DNA of 64,000 nucleotides from Chondrilla cf. caribensis (GCA_964020155.1 OZ026551.1:4293767-4357766), one strand, 5' to 3'; positions 1 through 10,363 are shown, counted from the first letter of the stretch. Notes: generated from the sequence alone by a model not told the origin. Program-made: numbers and translations.

Positions 1-196
1 GTGTATACACAGGAGCGAACAGTGGAACATCGCTCATTTGTACACATGTTTCACTTTCATCTTTCACTGTACCAGAGTATGACACTTGAGTATATATCCA
101 CCTTGTAAACACATACGTAGGTACATTTATTCATTCCTACTGTACCCTCATGTACTACGTATATGTTGTTTTGTATGATATGCCATGCTTTCTTAG

Positions 197-339
197 GAGT
201 TCACCGAATGCACTCACCGAAGCCTTCTGGCTGTCGATATCAAAGAAGTTGTGTCTCGTTCTGAATGTGATTGCCTTGTTCAGTTCAAGAATTATGACTT
301 TCACAACGAGGTGTGTGTGTGCGTGCGTGCGTGTGTGCA

Positions 340-407
<68 letters not shown>

Positions 408-424
408 TGTGTGTGTGTGTACAT

Positions 425-487
<63 letters not shown>

Positions 488-795
488 TGTGTATATGTAT
501 GTGTACTTGTGTATATACTTGCTTACTTGTACACATGTACTTATTCCATTCTCAGCTCTGTAACAACTGCTATCCTCAGTATTCACTTGCTGTTGTATGA
601 AATAAGCTCTTCCCCCAACTCCCCATCAGGTCGTGGAGATGTACATGAAGACTCTACCTCAACAGGACCGTCCTTTGGTGTACAAGCAGTGGGCCAAGGT
701 CCTACCGGACAACGAGGGCTTACTAGTCAGGTGAAGCTGTTATGGTACTCTGTGTGTGTGTATGAGTTATATTCTACCTACATGTGCTGCAGCAT

Positions 796-865
<70 letters not shown>

Positions 866-3800
866 GAACACACACACACACACACATACAAAGTACGTAC
901 TTCACTTTTCTCACATGCAACCTTTATGAATAGCTTTGTGCATTCTCCTCTTCAGAGCTGCCAAGTTAGTACTCACCTTGGGACATACAGATGTTGAGTG
1001 GCTCCAGGAATGGGTGGCCTCCTTCCTGCTGGATCACAAACGGAGTGTAGTTGTGTGGAGAATGTAAGTGGTGTCGAGTGATGTTGTGTGGAGAATGTAA
1101 GTGGTGCCCAGTGTAGTTGTGTGGAGAATGTAAGTGGTGTCCAGTGATGTGTGTGGAGAATGTAAGTGGTGTCCAGTGATGTGTGTGGAGAATGTAAGTG
1201 GTGCCCAGTGTAGTTGTGTGGAGAATGTAAGTGGTGTCCAGTGATGTGTGTGGAGAATGTAAGTGGTGTCCAGTGATGTGTGTGGAGAATGTAAGTGGTG
1301 TCCAGTGATGTGTGTGGAGAATGTAAGTGGTGTCCAGTGATGTGTGTGGAGAATGTAAGTGGTGTCCAATGAAGTTGTGTGGAGAATGTAAGTGGTGTCC
1401 AATGAAGTTGTGTGGAGATTGTAAGAGCTGTCTTGATGACAGTGGTTGACTTCTGTGGGGGGATGTGAAGAGGTGTATCACCTATCAAGATACCTGTATG
1501 TACTAAGTATATTCCAGCACATTATCATGCAGATGTATGCACGTACATATAATACTATTATGGAAGTATAATATACCACCTTCAGGAAGGATGCATAGGG
1601 GATAGATCCCTTCTATGGGATACCGAGAGTGAAACCCGAGGTGTTCCATAGGATGATCCATTTTCTGTGTTTCCTTCTCAATTAATGGTGGTATATGTCA
1701 ATAGTCCTAATTAGCCAATTGCTGACCTTTCGGTAACTAATTGATTAATCAATTGTCACCAATCAGGATATGTTTGTGTATATATGTACCACATGTTTTG
1801 TTTCTTGAACCATAATACATGCACACATACTTACATACACTGTTATATTGACATACGTACATGCGTATGTGCAATATGTAGTAATGCATAATACTCTATT
1901 TTCAATAACGCATACATGTGAATGCACCTTCATGAGCTCTAAGCTGGTACATCCACCATACACCTGGTACACCCATATTCTCACATACAGCTCACACATC
2001 ACCACTACCATCGTACACTGAGTGTGTGTAATGTATGTTAGTCAAATATGATGGTGCTTATATGCGTATGTATGTGGAGATGTACAGCTTCTCAACTTGT
2101 CAAGACGTAACGTGAGTTCCTTCCACGTACACACGCAGAGCCATAGCCCTGGAGTACAGGCTGCATCACTACATGGAGGTGAGGGACTCTCTGTACATAT
2201 TGTATGTATGTAAACACTCGTTAATCCGCCGCAATTAGTTTTCAAAAAATATGGTGGATTAACTGGATATCCATTGGTACTTGTACATTCTATTGGTTCT
2301 GGGAAATTGTGGCGGATTACAAGGTTTGGCGTATAAAACGGTGGCGGATTAAGGAGTATTCACTGTATGTAAATTCTTTTTTATCACGAGGTAAATTTTT
2401 TATTTTTTTCAATTTTTCCACACTCTCTGGTACCAGAGGACTCATGTAATACAGTATGCACCTACGTAGCTGTGGGTGTACATGCGTGCACGTGCCTTCC
2501 TTCCTTCCAGGTCCGATGGTTGTACAAAGAAGCAGTCAAGAACGTTCCATTGTGTGGACAGCTCTGGAGAGAAGTAATGCAAACACCGAGTCTTCCAGTC
2601 ATCGTTGCCCACCTGTAACACCTGTGTATATGTATTTGTGGTATACACGTACGGTACGGTTGGGAAAAAAATTAAACGATAATCTCCTTTACCTTTCTTC
2701 TGTTGACAGTTAACTGTTAACCGCTATCCATTAAATGTTACCGGTAGTTTTCTTATTACGTAATCATTATACGCGAGCGTATATTACCAAATGACAGGTG
2801 CGAATTGCATAACTTGTGAACGATCCGTTGAAGAGTCAGTCGACCAGATTCAGGAAGACTAGATGTGGTCCCATGTCTTTGTAGTTTTGAATGGCTGCCC
2901 AAACACTCACCTTCAATACTTTAAGTCTTCCTTCTTCAACGATTAAGTATTTGTGACGTACCATTGATGGTTATCTGTTAACGGTTATTGGTTAACCGTT
3001 AACAGAAATTGCTTCACTTTTAACCTATAAACGTTAACCTTTACCAGATAACAGGTAACGTTTAGTTTTCTTCCAACCGTATCGTACCTACATATTAAAT
3101 ACATAATATTACGCATTATGTGGTGTCTGTCCTTGTGTGTACTGTACGCATCCTTGTGTTTGCATGCCTATGTTGCTTGTTTGTAACCAAATCTCTTAGC
3201 AGAATCCCTCCCACTTGCTCATATTGTGAGGTTGAATGCTTTCAATGGAGGCGGCAGGACAATTTTCACTTGTTGGTATTTGTGGTGTTTGGTTGGTTTG
3301 AAGGACAGTGCAGACATACTCTTTGTATTGTGAACATTTCCCAAGAATCCACTGTATATAGAACCCATGCTGTCCAGTGTCTTGTTCAGTCAAAGCTTAA
3401 AAACACGAAATTCTTAGTAAGAAATATTCCTTATAACAGAGCTTTTGTTAACTCACCTGTTCAATGGAGCGTTGTGTTAAGTCACCTATCCAGTGGAGTG
3501 TCCATTGCATAAATTTAGCATACCAAACTGAATTGTCTCTCTGTCACTAATACGGGGTACTTACGTATATGTTGGCATAGTGCTGCTCTGTGTTTGTGAG
3601 GAATATTTCACTTCTCATTCTTCTGCTAGTACTTCCATACTGCTAGTACTGCCTTACTGCTAGTACTGCCTTACTGCTAGTACTGCCTTACTGCTAGTAC
3701 TGCCTTACTGCTAGTACTGCCTTACTGCTAGTACTGCCTTACTGCTAGTACTCCCATACTGCTAGTACTCCCATATACTGCTAGTACTCTCATATATACT

Positions 3801-4053
3801 GCCAGTACTCCCATACTGCTAGTACTGCCTTACTGCTAGTACTCATGCTGTCTTGTTGCTTCTTTAGTACTTTGAATTTGAGTTGGAACAACTCCAGAGG
3901 GACAAGGAGCCACTGAATGTGTCTTCCGTGGCGAAGGAGATAAATATGATCAGATCCAGTGCAGAAGCTGTCGGTGTTTCTCTTCAGAGATACAAGCTAC
4001 AGAGGACTGCTAGCTGTGACAGTGGTCCAGCTATAGCAGTTGGTGATCCTTGA
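197..4053 (+). CDS. 3' part of an unrecognised helical-repeat (HAT/TPR-like) protein gene
   Basis: Six exons join in one frame: 197-310, 630-730, 956-1063, 2139-2178, 2511-2573, 3868-4053, ending at TGA 4051-4053. Each has an AG acceptor and GT donor and the phases agree (0, 2, 2, 0, 0). The conceptual C-terminal segment is about 203 residues. It is rich in W, L, Y and E in a helical pattern: EYRLHHYMEVRWLYKEAVK, then NVPLCGQLWREYFEFELEQ. This resembles HAT or TPR half-repeats of RNA-processing scaffolds, in which bulky W-x(3)-Y/F-E positions recur. No transmembrane segment or catalytic motif is visible. The 5' end lies outside the window; 1-196 shows no exon I can support. The family is not identified; a nuclear RNA-processing scaffold is one possibility. 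The splice model is stronger than the family call. Confidence 0.68.
311..530 (+). repeat. (TG)n microsatellite directly after a 5' splice site
   Basis: Interrupted TG tract with GC, TA and CATC breaks. It starts at the donor GT of the exon ending at 310, so the donor itself reads GTGTGTGTG. In the transcript it is a UG tract. Apparent open reading frames here on both strands are repeat artefacts. Confidence 0.95.
797..888 (+). repeat. (CA)n microsatellite in intron 2 of the helical-repeat gene
   Basis: Nearly perfect CA tract with one AAGAA interruption. It ends about 67 bp upstream of the acceptor of exon 956-1063. In the transcript it is complementary to the UG tract at 311-530 in the preceding intron. 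Confidence 0.95.
1052..1425 (+). repeat. 32-bp minisatellite carrying a splice donor in every unit
   Basis: About eleven tandem units of 32-33 bp with core GTGTGGAGAATGTAAGTGG. The first unit overlaps the end of exon 956-1063 and its donor (AAT, then GTAAGT at 1064-1069). Every later unit repeats the last 11 exonic bases followed by GTAAGT, so the array is a ladder of identical consensus 5' splice sites. The final unit is degenerate (GATTGTAAGAG). Minus-strand open frames across it are repeat artefacts. Confidence 0.9.
2208..2367. mobile_element. MITE-like element, pogo/Tigger-type ends
   Basis: A segment of about 160 bp with terminal inverted repeats. The left end carries AACACTCGTTAATCCGCC; the reverse complement of the right end reads CAGTGAATACTCCTTAATCC and continues GCC. 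TA dinucleotides flank both ends. The CTCGTTAATCCG-like terminus is typical of pogo/Tigger-family non-autonomous elements. There is no coding capacity. It sits in the intron after exon 2139-2178. Confidence 0.55.
2651..3089. mobile_element. Non-autonomous inverted-repeat element of about 440 bp
   Basis: The ends are imperfect inverted repeats: left GGTACGGTTGGGAAAAAAAT, right (reverse complement) GATACGGTTGGAAGAAAACT. GTAC flanks both sides as a possible target duplication. The interior is full of GTTAAC-type palindromes (about 2705-2725 and 2970-3060). No coding frame is present. It lies in the last intron of the helical-repeat gene. Confidence 0.5.
3622..3844 (+). repeat. 17-bp minisatellite next to the last acceptor
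   Basis: About twelve units of ACTGCTAGTACTGCCTT with CCATA and CATATA variants towards the right. The array ends about 24 bp before the AG acceptor at 3866-3867, so it occupies the region where the branch point and polypyrimidine tract should lie. Confidence 0.9.
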
Positions 4054-4132
4054 GCTGCTCGCGAATGTTGAATAGGAATTTGTGGGAGAATGATGAACCT
4101 TTGCTGAAAATCCCCCCATTCTTCTTTGTGTG

Positions 4133-4209
<77 letters not shown>

Positions 4210-5477
4210 TGCATGTGTGTGTGTATGTGTTGAAACCCATCTTCTGTCGACTGATGACGAAGCGTTTGACCGATGAGTATCAAAAGCTTTGTTAATAGCT
4301 GTCCTATGACAAACTATCACTTCATTGACTCCTTCAGATTTTTATCTATCAAACTCTAATGAATTTTGATTATGATTGTATTATGTTACTGCTCTTCGTG
4401 ATTATACATGAGCCTACATACCTGAAATCAACCACATAAAATATAGGCATGTGTGTGTATGTGTGTGTGTGTGTGCATGTGTGTGTGTGTGTGTGTGTGT
4501 GTGCGTGCGTGCACACACATGCATCTTCAATCTACCTAACGGTGTCAAGCCATCTCAAATTGTACCAGTTTAAACCGCTTGGAAGACATGCCGACCTCAA
4601 CATCAAGCTTTAGTTTTATTCAATTGACACATTTACAAAACGCGATTTCTTTCAATTTGAACTAATTTTGATTTTCTTGAATGAAAGATCACTTTACATT
4701 TATCTCACTGTGTTAACATTATTGGTACTTAATAGTAAAAGTATTTTGTGTTTATTGAATTTAATTGAATGATGATGTTGTCAATTATTCTTTATCTATT
4801 ATTATTATAGTAATCCATAAATATCTCCTGACAAGTATTCTTATTTTGGTGCCACCAATTGCATTGCCAACATACAGCTAAATGAGCAGTTAGAACTAAA
4901 TGTACTGCACTCGAATTTGGCCATGGCCGGATGACTGGAAAGAATAATAATATTATATATATATAATACCCAGTATGCTCCATGAACTGACATTCCCATG
5001 AGATCAACTCTTGAGAAGAGATACATACAATCAATAGTGATCCACATGCGTGGCTATTATTATACATGTGTGACTGTCGCTGTGCTGTTGGCAGCCATTT
5101 TCCCCCCAAAATTTATCTAACGTTGACAAAAATTAATAATAAGGTCACTTACTCAGGGTCGAGAGGCTTTACAGGGACTTTCCACAGAGACTGTGTACTT
5201 GGTCATTCCGCGAATGCAGAAGACACTATCCTAGCTGGGAGATCAGTTACGAGTTCCAAAGCTCCCCCCTACGGTTCTTTGTAAAGTATTGCGACTGACC
5301 ACCAGGCTGGGAGAACTAATTCCTTTACACTTTTTTTGAGTGCAAATTGGTTTCGAATCCCAGGCTGGAACCTAGAAATCGTGCCACCTAACCACCCAGC
5401 CACCGTGACCTATCTGATTTTAGTATGTTACGTGTGCTATTTACGTATACTTAACCCATGTTTATGGGGGCTGATAT
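4054..5477. other. Gene-free stretch with microsatellites
   Basis: After the stop at 4053 I see no exon with supported splice sites. TG tracts occur at about 4134-4230 and 4448-4510. A block at 5173-5253 is related to 12094-12173 (listed separately). The remainder is AT-rich unique-looking sequence. Short open frames here have no consistent splice partners or recognisable motifs. Confidence 0.6.
5173..5253. repeat. Dispersed repeat, copy 1
   Basis: Shares CAGGGACTTTCCA, GAGACTGTGTAC, GTCATTCCGC and TAGCTGGGAGA in the same order and spacing with 12094-12173. It is an interspersed repeat of unknown class; terminal repeats are not evident. Confidence 0.55.
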
Positions 5478-6266
5478 TGCGTCATGGATGGGGCTGTAAT
5501 TGCATCATGGATGGGGGCTGTCATTGCATCATGGATGGAGGCTGTCAATGCGTCCTGGATGGCGGCTGTCATTGCGTCATGGATGGGGGCTGTCATTGCA
5601 TCATGGATGGGGCTGTCATTGTGTCCTGGATTGGGCTGTCATTGCATCATGGATGGGGCTGTCATTGTGTCCTGGATGGGGCTGTCATTGTGTCCTGGAT
5701 TGGGCTGTCATTGCATCATGGATGGGGCTGTCATTGTGTCCTGGATGGGGCTGTCATTGCATCATGGATGGGGCTGTCATTGCATCATGGATGGGGCTGT
5801 CAATGCGTCCTGGTTGGGGCTGTCATTGCGTCATGGATGGGGCTGTCATTGCGTCATGGATGGGGCTGTCAATGCATCATGGATGGGGCTGTCATTGCAT
5901 CATGGATGGGGGCTAGGCTGTCATTGCATCATGGATGGGGCTGTCAATGCGTCCTGGTTGGGGCTGTCAATGCGTCCTGGTTGGGGCTGTCATTGCGTCA
6001 TGGATGGGGGCTGTCATTGCATCATGGATGGGGCTGTCATTGCATCATGGATGGGGCTGTCATTGCATCATGGATGGGGCTGTCATTGCATCATGGATGG
6101 GGCTGTCAATGCGTCCTGGATGGGGCTGTCAATGCGTCCTGGATGGGGCTTCCATTGCATCATGGATGAGGGCTGTCATTGCATCATGGATGGAGGCTGT
6201 CATTGCGTCATGGATGGCGGCTGTCATTTCATCATGGATGGGGCTGCCATTGCATTATGGATGCAG
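5478..6266 (+). repeat. 23-bp minisatellite, about 33 copies
   Basis: Tandem units of 23 bp (some 24 bp, with an extra G) with core CATCATGGATGGGGCTG. Variants GCGTCCTGG and GTGTCCTGG recur as higher-order patterns. The unit has no stop codon in the three plus-strand frames, and 23 is not a multiple of 3. Long open frames therefore appear in all of them and should not be taken as genes. Confidence 0.95.
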
Positions 6267-6428
6267 TCCAGGTACACATGACTACATCACATATTATAAG
6301 CTACGTACCTTTATGTGTTAAATCATTGCTCAATCCACTAAGTCTCCCCAAGTGTATGCACATGGATTTACATAGTTGTGTTGGCTCCATAACCTAACAT
6401 AGCATATTCATAGGTTTAGGGATATAGG

Positions 6429-6437
6429 TATATAAGG
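6429..6437 (+). promoter_or_regulatory. Possible TATA box of the MRH-protein gene
   Basis: TATATAAGG lies about 200 bp upstream of the ATG at 6637, with an E-box-like CACGTG near 6553 between them. Placement is plausible; there is no other support. Confidence 0.25.
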
Positions 6438-6636
6438 TTTGACACCATGCAATCATGAAACCGTAAATCAGCTGTAAAACCCCGTATACGGATGTTTTGC
6501 ATCCGGATAGGAGCCAAGATTGCATCATACAATGAACGCGCACATGGCTGGATCACGTGATCGGTATGCTCTTAATTGCGTCACCTGACCGGTTAGCTTC
6601 AAGGCTTGATTCTCGTCTGTGCGCTGTGCCAGAACT

Positions 6637-6977
6637 ATGAAGGCAGTCGTGATTGCAGTTCTCGTCGTCGGAGCTTTCCTGCCCTCGATTCGAGGGGACT
6701 ATTCGGACATGGAAAAATGCATATACCAATCGGACGACGGCAAAAAATTCGACTTCAGTAAAATCATCCAAGGGTACGTATTCATGTGTTTCCAACTTCG
6801 CAAATCTATGCTATTATACTATTGTAGCATTGATAGTATCGAAATTGTGGTGTGTGTAGTGATGGTTTTACTAGTCATCGATGTTAATGTCATCGACCCG
6901 CCAAATTGGCGGGCTATTGCAACATAATTTTTACTAGACACTATTGCGTGTTTGCTTGCAAAGTTGTGTGTCTCTCT

Positions 6978-7021
<44 letters not shown>

Positions 7022-7254
7022 CTTATAAGAATGTAATTTCATCAAACTACTTGGATTAAAGATGTTGTCCATTCATTCAGTGGGAAAGGTTTCAGCTGGA
7101 CTCAACAATTATGGGGTACTGCTGGTGATACCTACATCAACACCAAGTATGCCGACCCTGTTACGTTCCAGCTGCAATTTGACATTTGCAGGAATGTGTC
7201 CAGCCCTATGCACCCTACTGTCTGTAAGAGACCATTCCCAGTGTACTTGGTAGG

Positions 7255-7302
<48 letters not shown>

Positions 7303-7368
7303 TGCGTGTGCGTGCATGTGCGTGTGTGTGTGTGTGTCTGTGTGGGTGTGGGTGTGGGTGTGTGCATG

Positions 7369-7423
<55 letters not shown>

Positions 7424-8803
7424 ATACGGTGTGCTGTTATGCGCATGATTGTTAACAACCATAAAAGCAGCATTCATGGGAACATAATCAAACTTGCTTA
7501 ATTGACGAACGACAGACAATTAAAAGTACCATGGCTCATCCATTACAATAGACCCTGATTAATCTGAACCTCATTAATTCTCACCTTCGTGAATCTGAAT
7601 GGGATGCTGACTATCCAGGATACTTATTGGTGAAACCCCAGAGGAAATATTACTTCTCTAATGGTGCATTTTGCAACTGCTGTGACTTTTCTGGAACAAG
7701 CATGATTATCAAAAGAACTGCATGTGACCTGCACATGACTTTGTTATTGCAATATTATTGTTCACATAACTTAAGATAATCAATGCCCCTAACCATTATG
7801 ATATGTCATACCTGCACGTGTTCTCTTTAAGACTATTTTAACCAGTCACTAGTTCATTGTACATAACGAAGACCACATCACCAGCGGCCAACCCTCATGT
7901 GACAAGAAGCAGCATATTAACACTCACAATTACAAACTCGAGATAAAACTTCCTGGAAGAGAAATAGCAGCTAGGTTGACAAATAACATCACTGGATTTA
8001 CGCCGAATGTACGTATTTGTCAACCTTAGGCCTTGCACAGGCTCAGTGTGCGATAAACCTTCCCCCACCAAATAGCAACTCATTAGTCTAAACACACAGA
8101 CAATTCACTTTCAATTTAGAAGAAAGGATATAACACCATCTTTTGATGTGCATTTTTGCAATCATTCTACTAGGCATTGTGTGTAATTTTGATGAAATGT
8201 ACATTACAAAGTGCATTTTCAGTACAGTTCAGTTCAACCAGCACTTTTGTCTGTGACGTTGTACAGACTGTTGGAATTTTCTGTACTTAAATAGTTTATG
8301 ATATGTAATATACATCTTATAATGCTTCAGGCCACCGTTGACTCCAAAGGCCAAATTGCCTGTAATGGTCTTGGAGACGTCAGAGTGGGCAAGTTTTACC
8401 GAACACCGAGTAAACAAGGTCATTCAGTCTGATTATGTGGTCACATTCTTGTCACATGCTTGTCATATACTTGTCACATGCTTGTATCTTCCCATTTGTT
8501 TTTACTATTTTGTAGGTGTACATGTGTGCAATGAAATTATAATTGCAGTATCACCACTAACCCTTCCTCTGGTAGTACGGTACCGGTGGTACCTGATATT
8601 CATTATCCCGTCATTGTGCAGGTGTGTACTTATCCTACTTTGGAGGGGAATCCCCCGATGGTGAACCTGACCCGGTCCGCTACTCTACGAGGGTGTACAT
8701 TTTGTGCAATGAAACAGCCGAGTTCACCCAACCAGAAATGGAACACATGAAGAGCTTCTACCAAGTACACATCCGCATGTCCTCGAAGTATGCTTGTGGC
8801 TGA
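6637..8803 (+). CDS. Small secreted MRH (mannose-6-phosphate receptor homology) domain protein
   Basis: Four exons: 6637-6773, 7081-7249, 8331-8409 (or 8418), 8622-8803, with compatible phases and a TGA at 8801-8803, giving 188 residues (191 with the alternative donor). Residues 1-20 form a signal peptide (MKAVVIAVLVVGAFLPSIRG). The mature part has paired-cysteine spacing and MRH-like blocks: KKFDFSKI near the N-terminus, a middle QIACNGLGDVRVG, and the C-terminal signature VYLSYFGGESPDG followed by VRYSTRVYILCNE. The last matches the beta strands ending an MRH fold (Y-x-G-G, then R-S/Y-T-x-V-x-L-C). There is no transmembrane segment or retention signal, so a secreted or lumenal lectin-like protein is likely. 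MRH proteins bind mannose-6-phosphate or trimmed N-glycans; the ligand cannot be judged here. The first exon could start at GTG 6619, but ATG 6637 gives the clean signal peptide. Confidence 0.72.
6970..7020 (+). repeat. (TG)n tract in intron 1 of the MRH gene
   Basis: A TCTC run followed by uninterrupted TG. It ends about 60 bp before exon 7081-7249. Confidence 0.95.
7256..7421 (+). repeat. (TG)n microsatellite directly after the exon 2 donor of the MRH gene
   Basis: Interrupted TG/CG/GGGTG tract beginning five bases after the donor GTAGGT at 7250. In the transcript it is UG, the same arrangement as at 311-530 and in the phosphatase genes. Confidence 0.95.
7422..8330. other. Remainder of intron 2 of the MRH gene
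   Basis: AT-rich, with no supported exon. A stretch near 7551-7610 (GACCCTGATTAATCTGAACC) looks like a worn pogo/Tigger-type end, but no partner terminus is visible. Confidence 0.4.
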
Positions 8804-9078
8804 AGAGAAGCTGAAACCGTTAGACCTACAGCTAGAGTATACGTTACTTAGCATAGCATAGCTAGCCGAAGTAGTTATAATACGCAGAGGTAGTCGTATG
8901 CATATTATGTCCAGATAGGAAATATACATTGGAATGCATTTGTTCCCATTTATACTGATATCATAACGGCAGTATTATACACTTTCGTATATATTTTGAA
9001 GAAATTATACCAATTAGTATGATTTTCAACGGTTATGTTTTGTACATAATAGCAACCTCGTGCTATACTTTTGTGACG

Positions 9079-10329
9079 ATGTGGCTCAGAAGAAAGAGGA
9101 GAACGTTCTTCTTGTGTTTGGCTGTGATCACCATATGCGGCGCGCTTTACAGTATGACCGTCCGGCAAAGTTCCGTGGAGGGGCAACCGGGGTCGTTAAA
9201 CCAACCGGGGCACATTGTGGAGAAGGCCGACGAGGGGCTGAAACACTTTCGCAAACTGTTGGACGATTACGCCTTACACCACAAAACTTGGGTCAAATCG
9301 GTTTCCGCGGAAGGGGAGAACAGCAAGACGGTACTGATGTACCACTGCCCCGGAGTCAAGTGTGGGTCTATCGGGGATCAAATATACGGAATTGTAACGA
9401 CATTCCTCCTCGCGGTGTTGTCCGATAGGATCTTTATTATAAACTACCGTACGGGCGGTGAAGGGTCTGGCGGACTGAGGAGATATCTAGACGTGAATAA
9501 GATCGACTGGAGCGTTAGTCTACCAACCACTGACGTCCAGGAATTTGTCCTTCAAGAAGGCAGCAAGGATTTGCACGAAGCCTCTCAAAAGACAATGAAT
9601 GCCCTATTGTCCCCGAAAGTACAATACGTTGCCCTGACAACTACACTCAAACCAGACGATTTGTTTTCTCCATTTTTCGACCAAGATTTGTTGGAGAAGC
9701 TGTTGGTTCTGAAAGGAGACGAAACTACTCTGGAGAGCCTCAGAGATTTGTTGTGGGAGCATCGCTGGCTCTTCATGAACACAGCAGTTGGTTTCCTCTT
9801 CCACTTTAGCCAGGAAGTGATGCAAAGAGCAGCGGAAATACAAAAGGACACAAACGTATTTGGGATGTACAGCGCTGTACATGTGAGAACAGGTCTGGGA
9901 ATGGGTGATGATGACATGCTCCACCACAGGCTGAATAGATTAGGCATGAGTCGCGAGGACACGTGGGACTTCATTCTGAAGTGCTCCAAGAGTGTGTCGG
10001 AGAAGAAGGTTGGACATGCTCTGACCCTGTATGTTGCCAGTGATTCGCATAAAGTGAAGGACTGGATCACGGAACAGAAGATCAACCATGCTGTGTTCTA
10101 CGACACATTTCTCGACTCGGAGACCGACCAGAGTAAGGACCCGCAACTGGTGGAGGCCAACGTGAATAAGGCACTGCTGGACGCCTGGGCCGAGCTCTTT
10201 ATCCTCTCGCGTGCTCGAATCCTTCTCATGTCTCCCCTCAGCAAGTTCTCCGAAGTAGCAGTCTATTTAAGGAACACCCATTTTAACAATGAATACGTTT
10301 ATACATTTCCTTACCACGAGGAGTGCTAG
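9079..10329 (+). CDS. Intronless type II membrane glycosyltransferase, fucosyltransferase-like
   Basis: A single open frame of 416 codons from ATG 9079 (436 from ATG 9019). I prefer 9079 because it gives a short basic cytoplasmic tail (MWLRRKRR) and then a hydrophobic anchor at about residues 9-28, typical of Golgi glycosyltransferases; the upstream 20 codons look like AT-rich leader. The catalytic part has CGSIGDQIYGIVTTFLLAVL then SDRIFIINY near residues 95-123. This resembles the GDP-fucose-binding start of alpha-1,2/1,6 and O-fucosyltransferase-like folds. Later it has AVHVRTGLGMGDDD, matching the H-x-R segment of those enzymes, and a C-terminal block ARILLMSPLSKFSEVAV like the S-x-FS/A-x-x-A motif. 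Its likely role is fucose transfer onto glycans in the Golgi. The exact GT family is undetermined. Codon usage is more GC-rich than its surroundings and there are no introns, so it may be a retroposed or unusually old single-exon gene. Confidence 0.66.
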   Translation: MWLRRKRRTFFLCLAVITICGALYSMTVRQSSVEGQPGSLNQPGHIVEKADEGLKHFRKLLDDYALHHKTWVKSVSAEGENSKTVLMYHCPGVKCGSIGDQIYGIVTTFLLAVLSDRIFIINYRTGGEGSGGLRRYLDVNKIDWSVSLPTTDVQEFVLQEGSKDLHEASQKTMNALLSPKVQYVALTTTLKPDDLFSPFFDQDLLEKLLVLKGDETTLESLRDLLWEHRWLFMNTAVGFLFHFSQEVMQRAAEIQKDTNVFGMYSAVHVRTGLGMGDDDMLHHRLNRLGMSREDTWDFILKCSKSVSEKKVGHALTLYVASDSHKVKDWITEQKINHAVFYDTFLDSETDQSKDPQLVEANVNKALLDAWAELFILSRARILLMSPLSKFSEVAVYLRNTHFNNEYVYTFPYHEEC

Positions 10330-10363
10330 AAAGCTGTTTTATTAGTTGTTTATTTACGTTCAG

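Noticed and set aside
150..600. Open frames of 80-250 residues of Cys-Val or Thr-His repeats on both strands
   Set aside because: They are translations of the (TG/CA)n tract; the real coding content is the exon 197-310. The same holds for similar frames at 7196-7501, 12735-13110, 32483-33125, 51500-51968 and 55352-56076.
966..1488. Minus-strand open frames of about 170 residues (HSPHTSLDTTYILH repeats)
   Set aside because: Translation of the 32-bp splice-donor minisatellite on the antisense strand; no splice or start context.
5336..6321. Repetitive plus-strand open frames of 128-277 residues
   Set aside because: The 23-bp repeat has no stop in the three plus-strand frames, and openness in all of them at once is expected by chance of the unit.
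8338..8664. Plus-strand open frame of 108 residues in the MRH gene
   Set aside because: It reads through the end of intron 2 and intron 3 in the wrong frame; the spliced model 8331-8409 and 8622-8803 gives the MRH motifs.
9060..9428. Second open frame of 122 residues inside the glycosyltransferase gene, and antisense frames at 9585-10146
   Set aside because: Shadow frames of the 416-codon gene without motifs.
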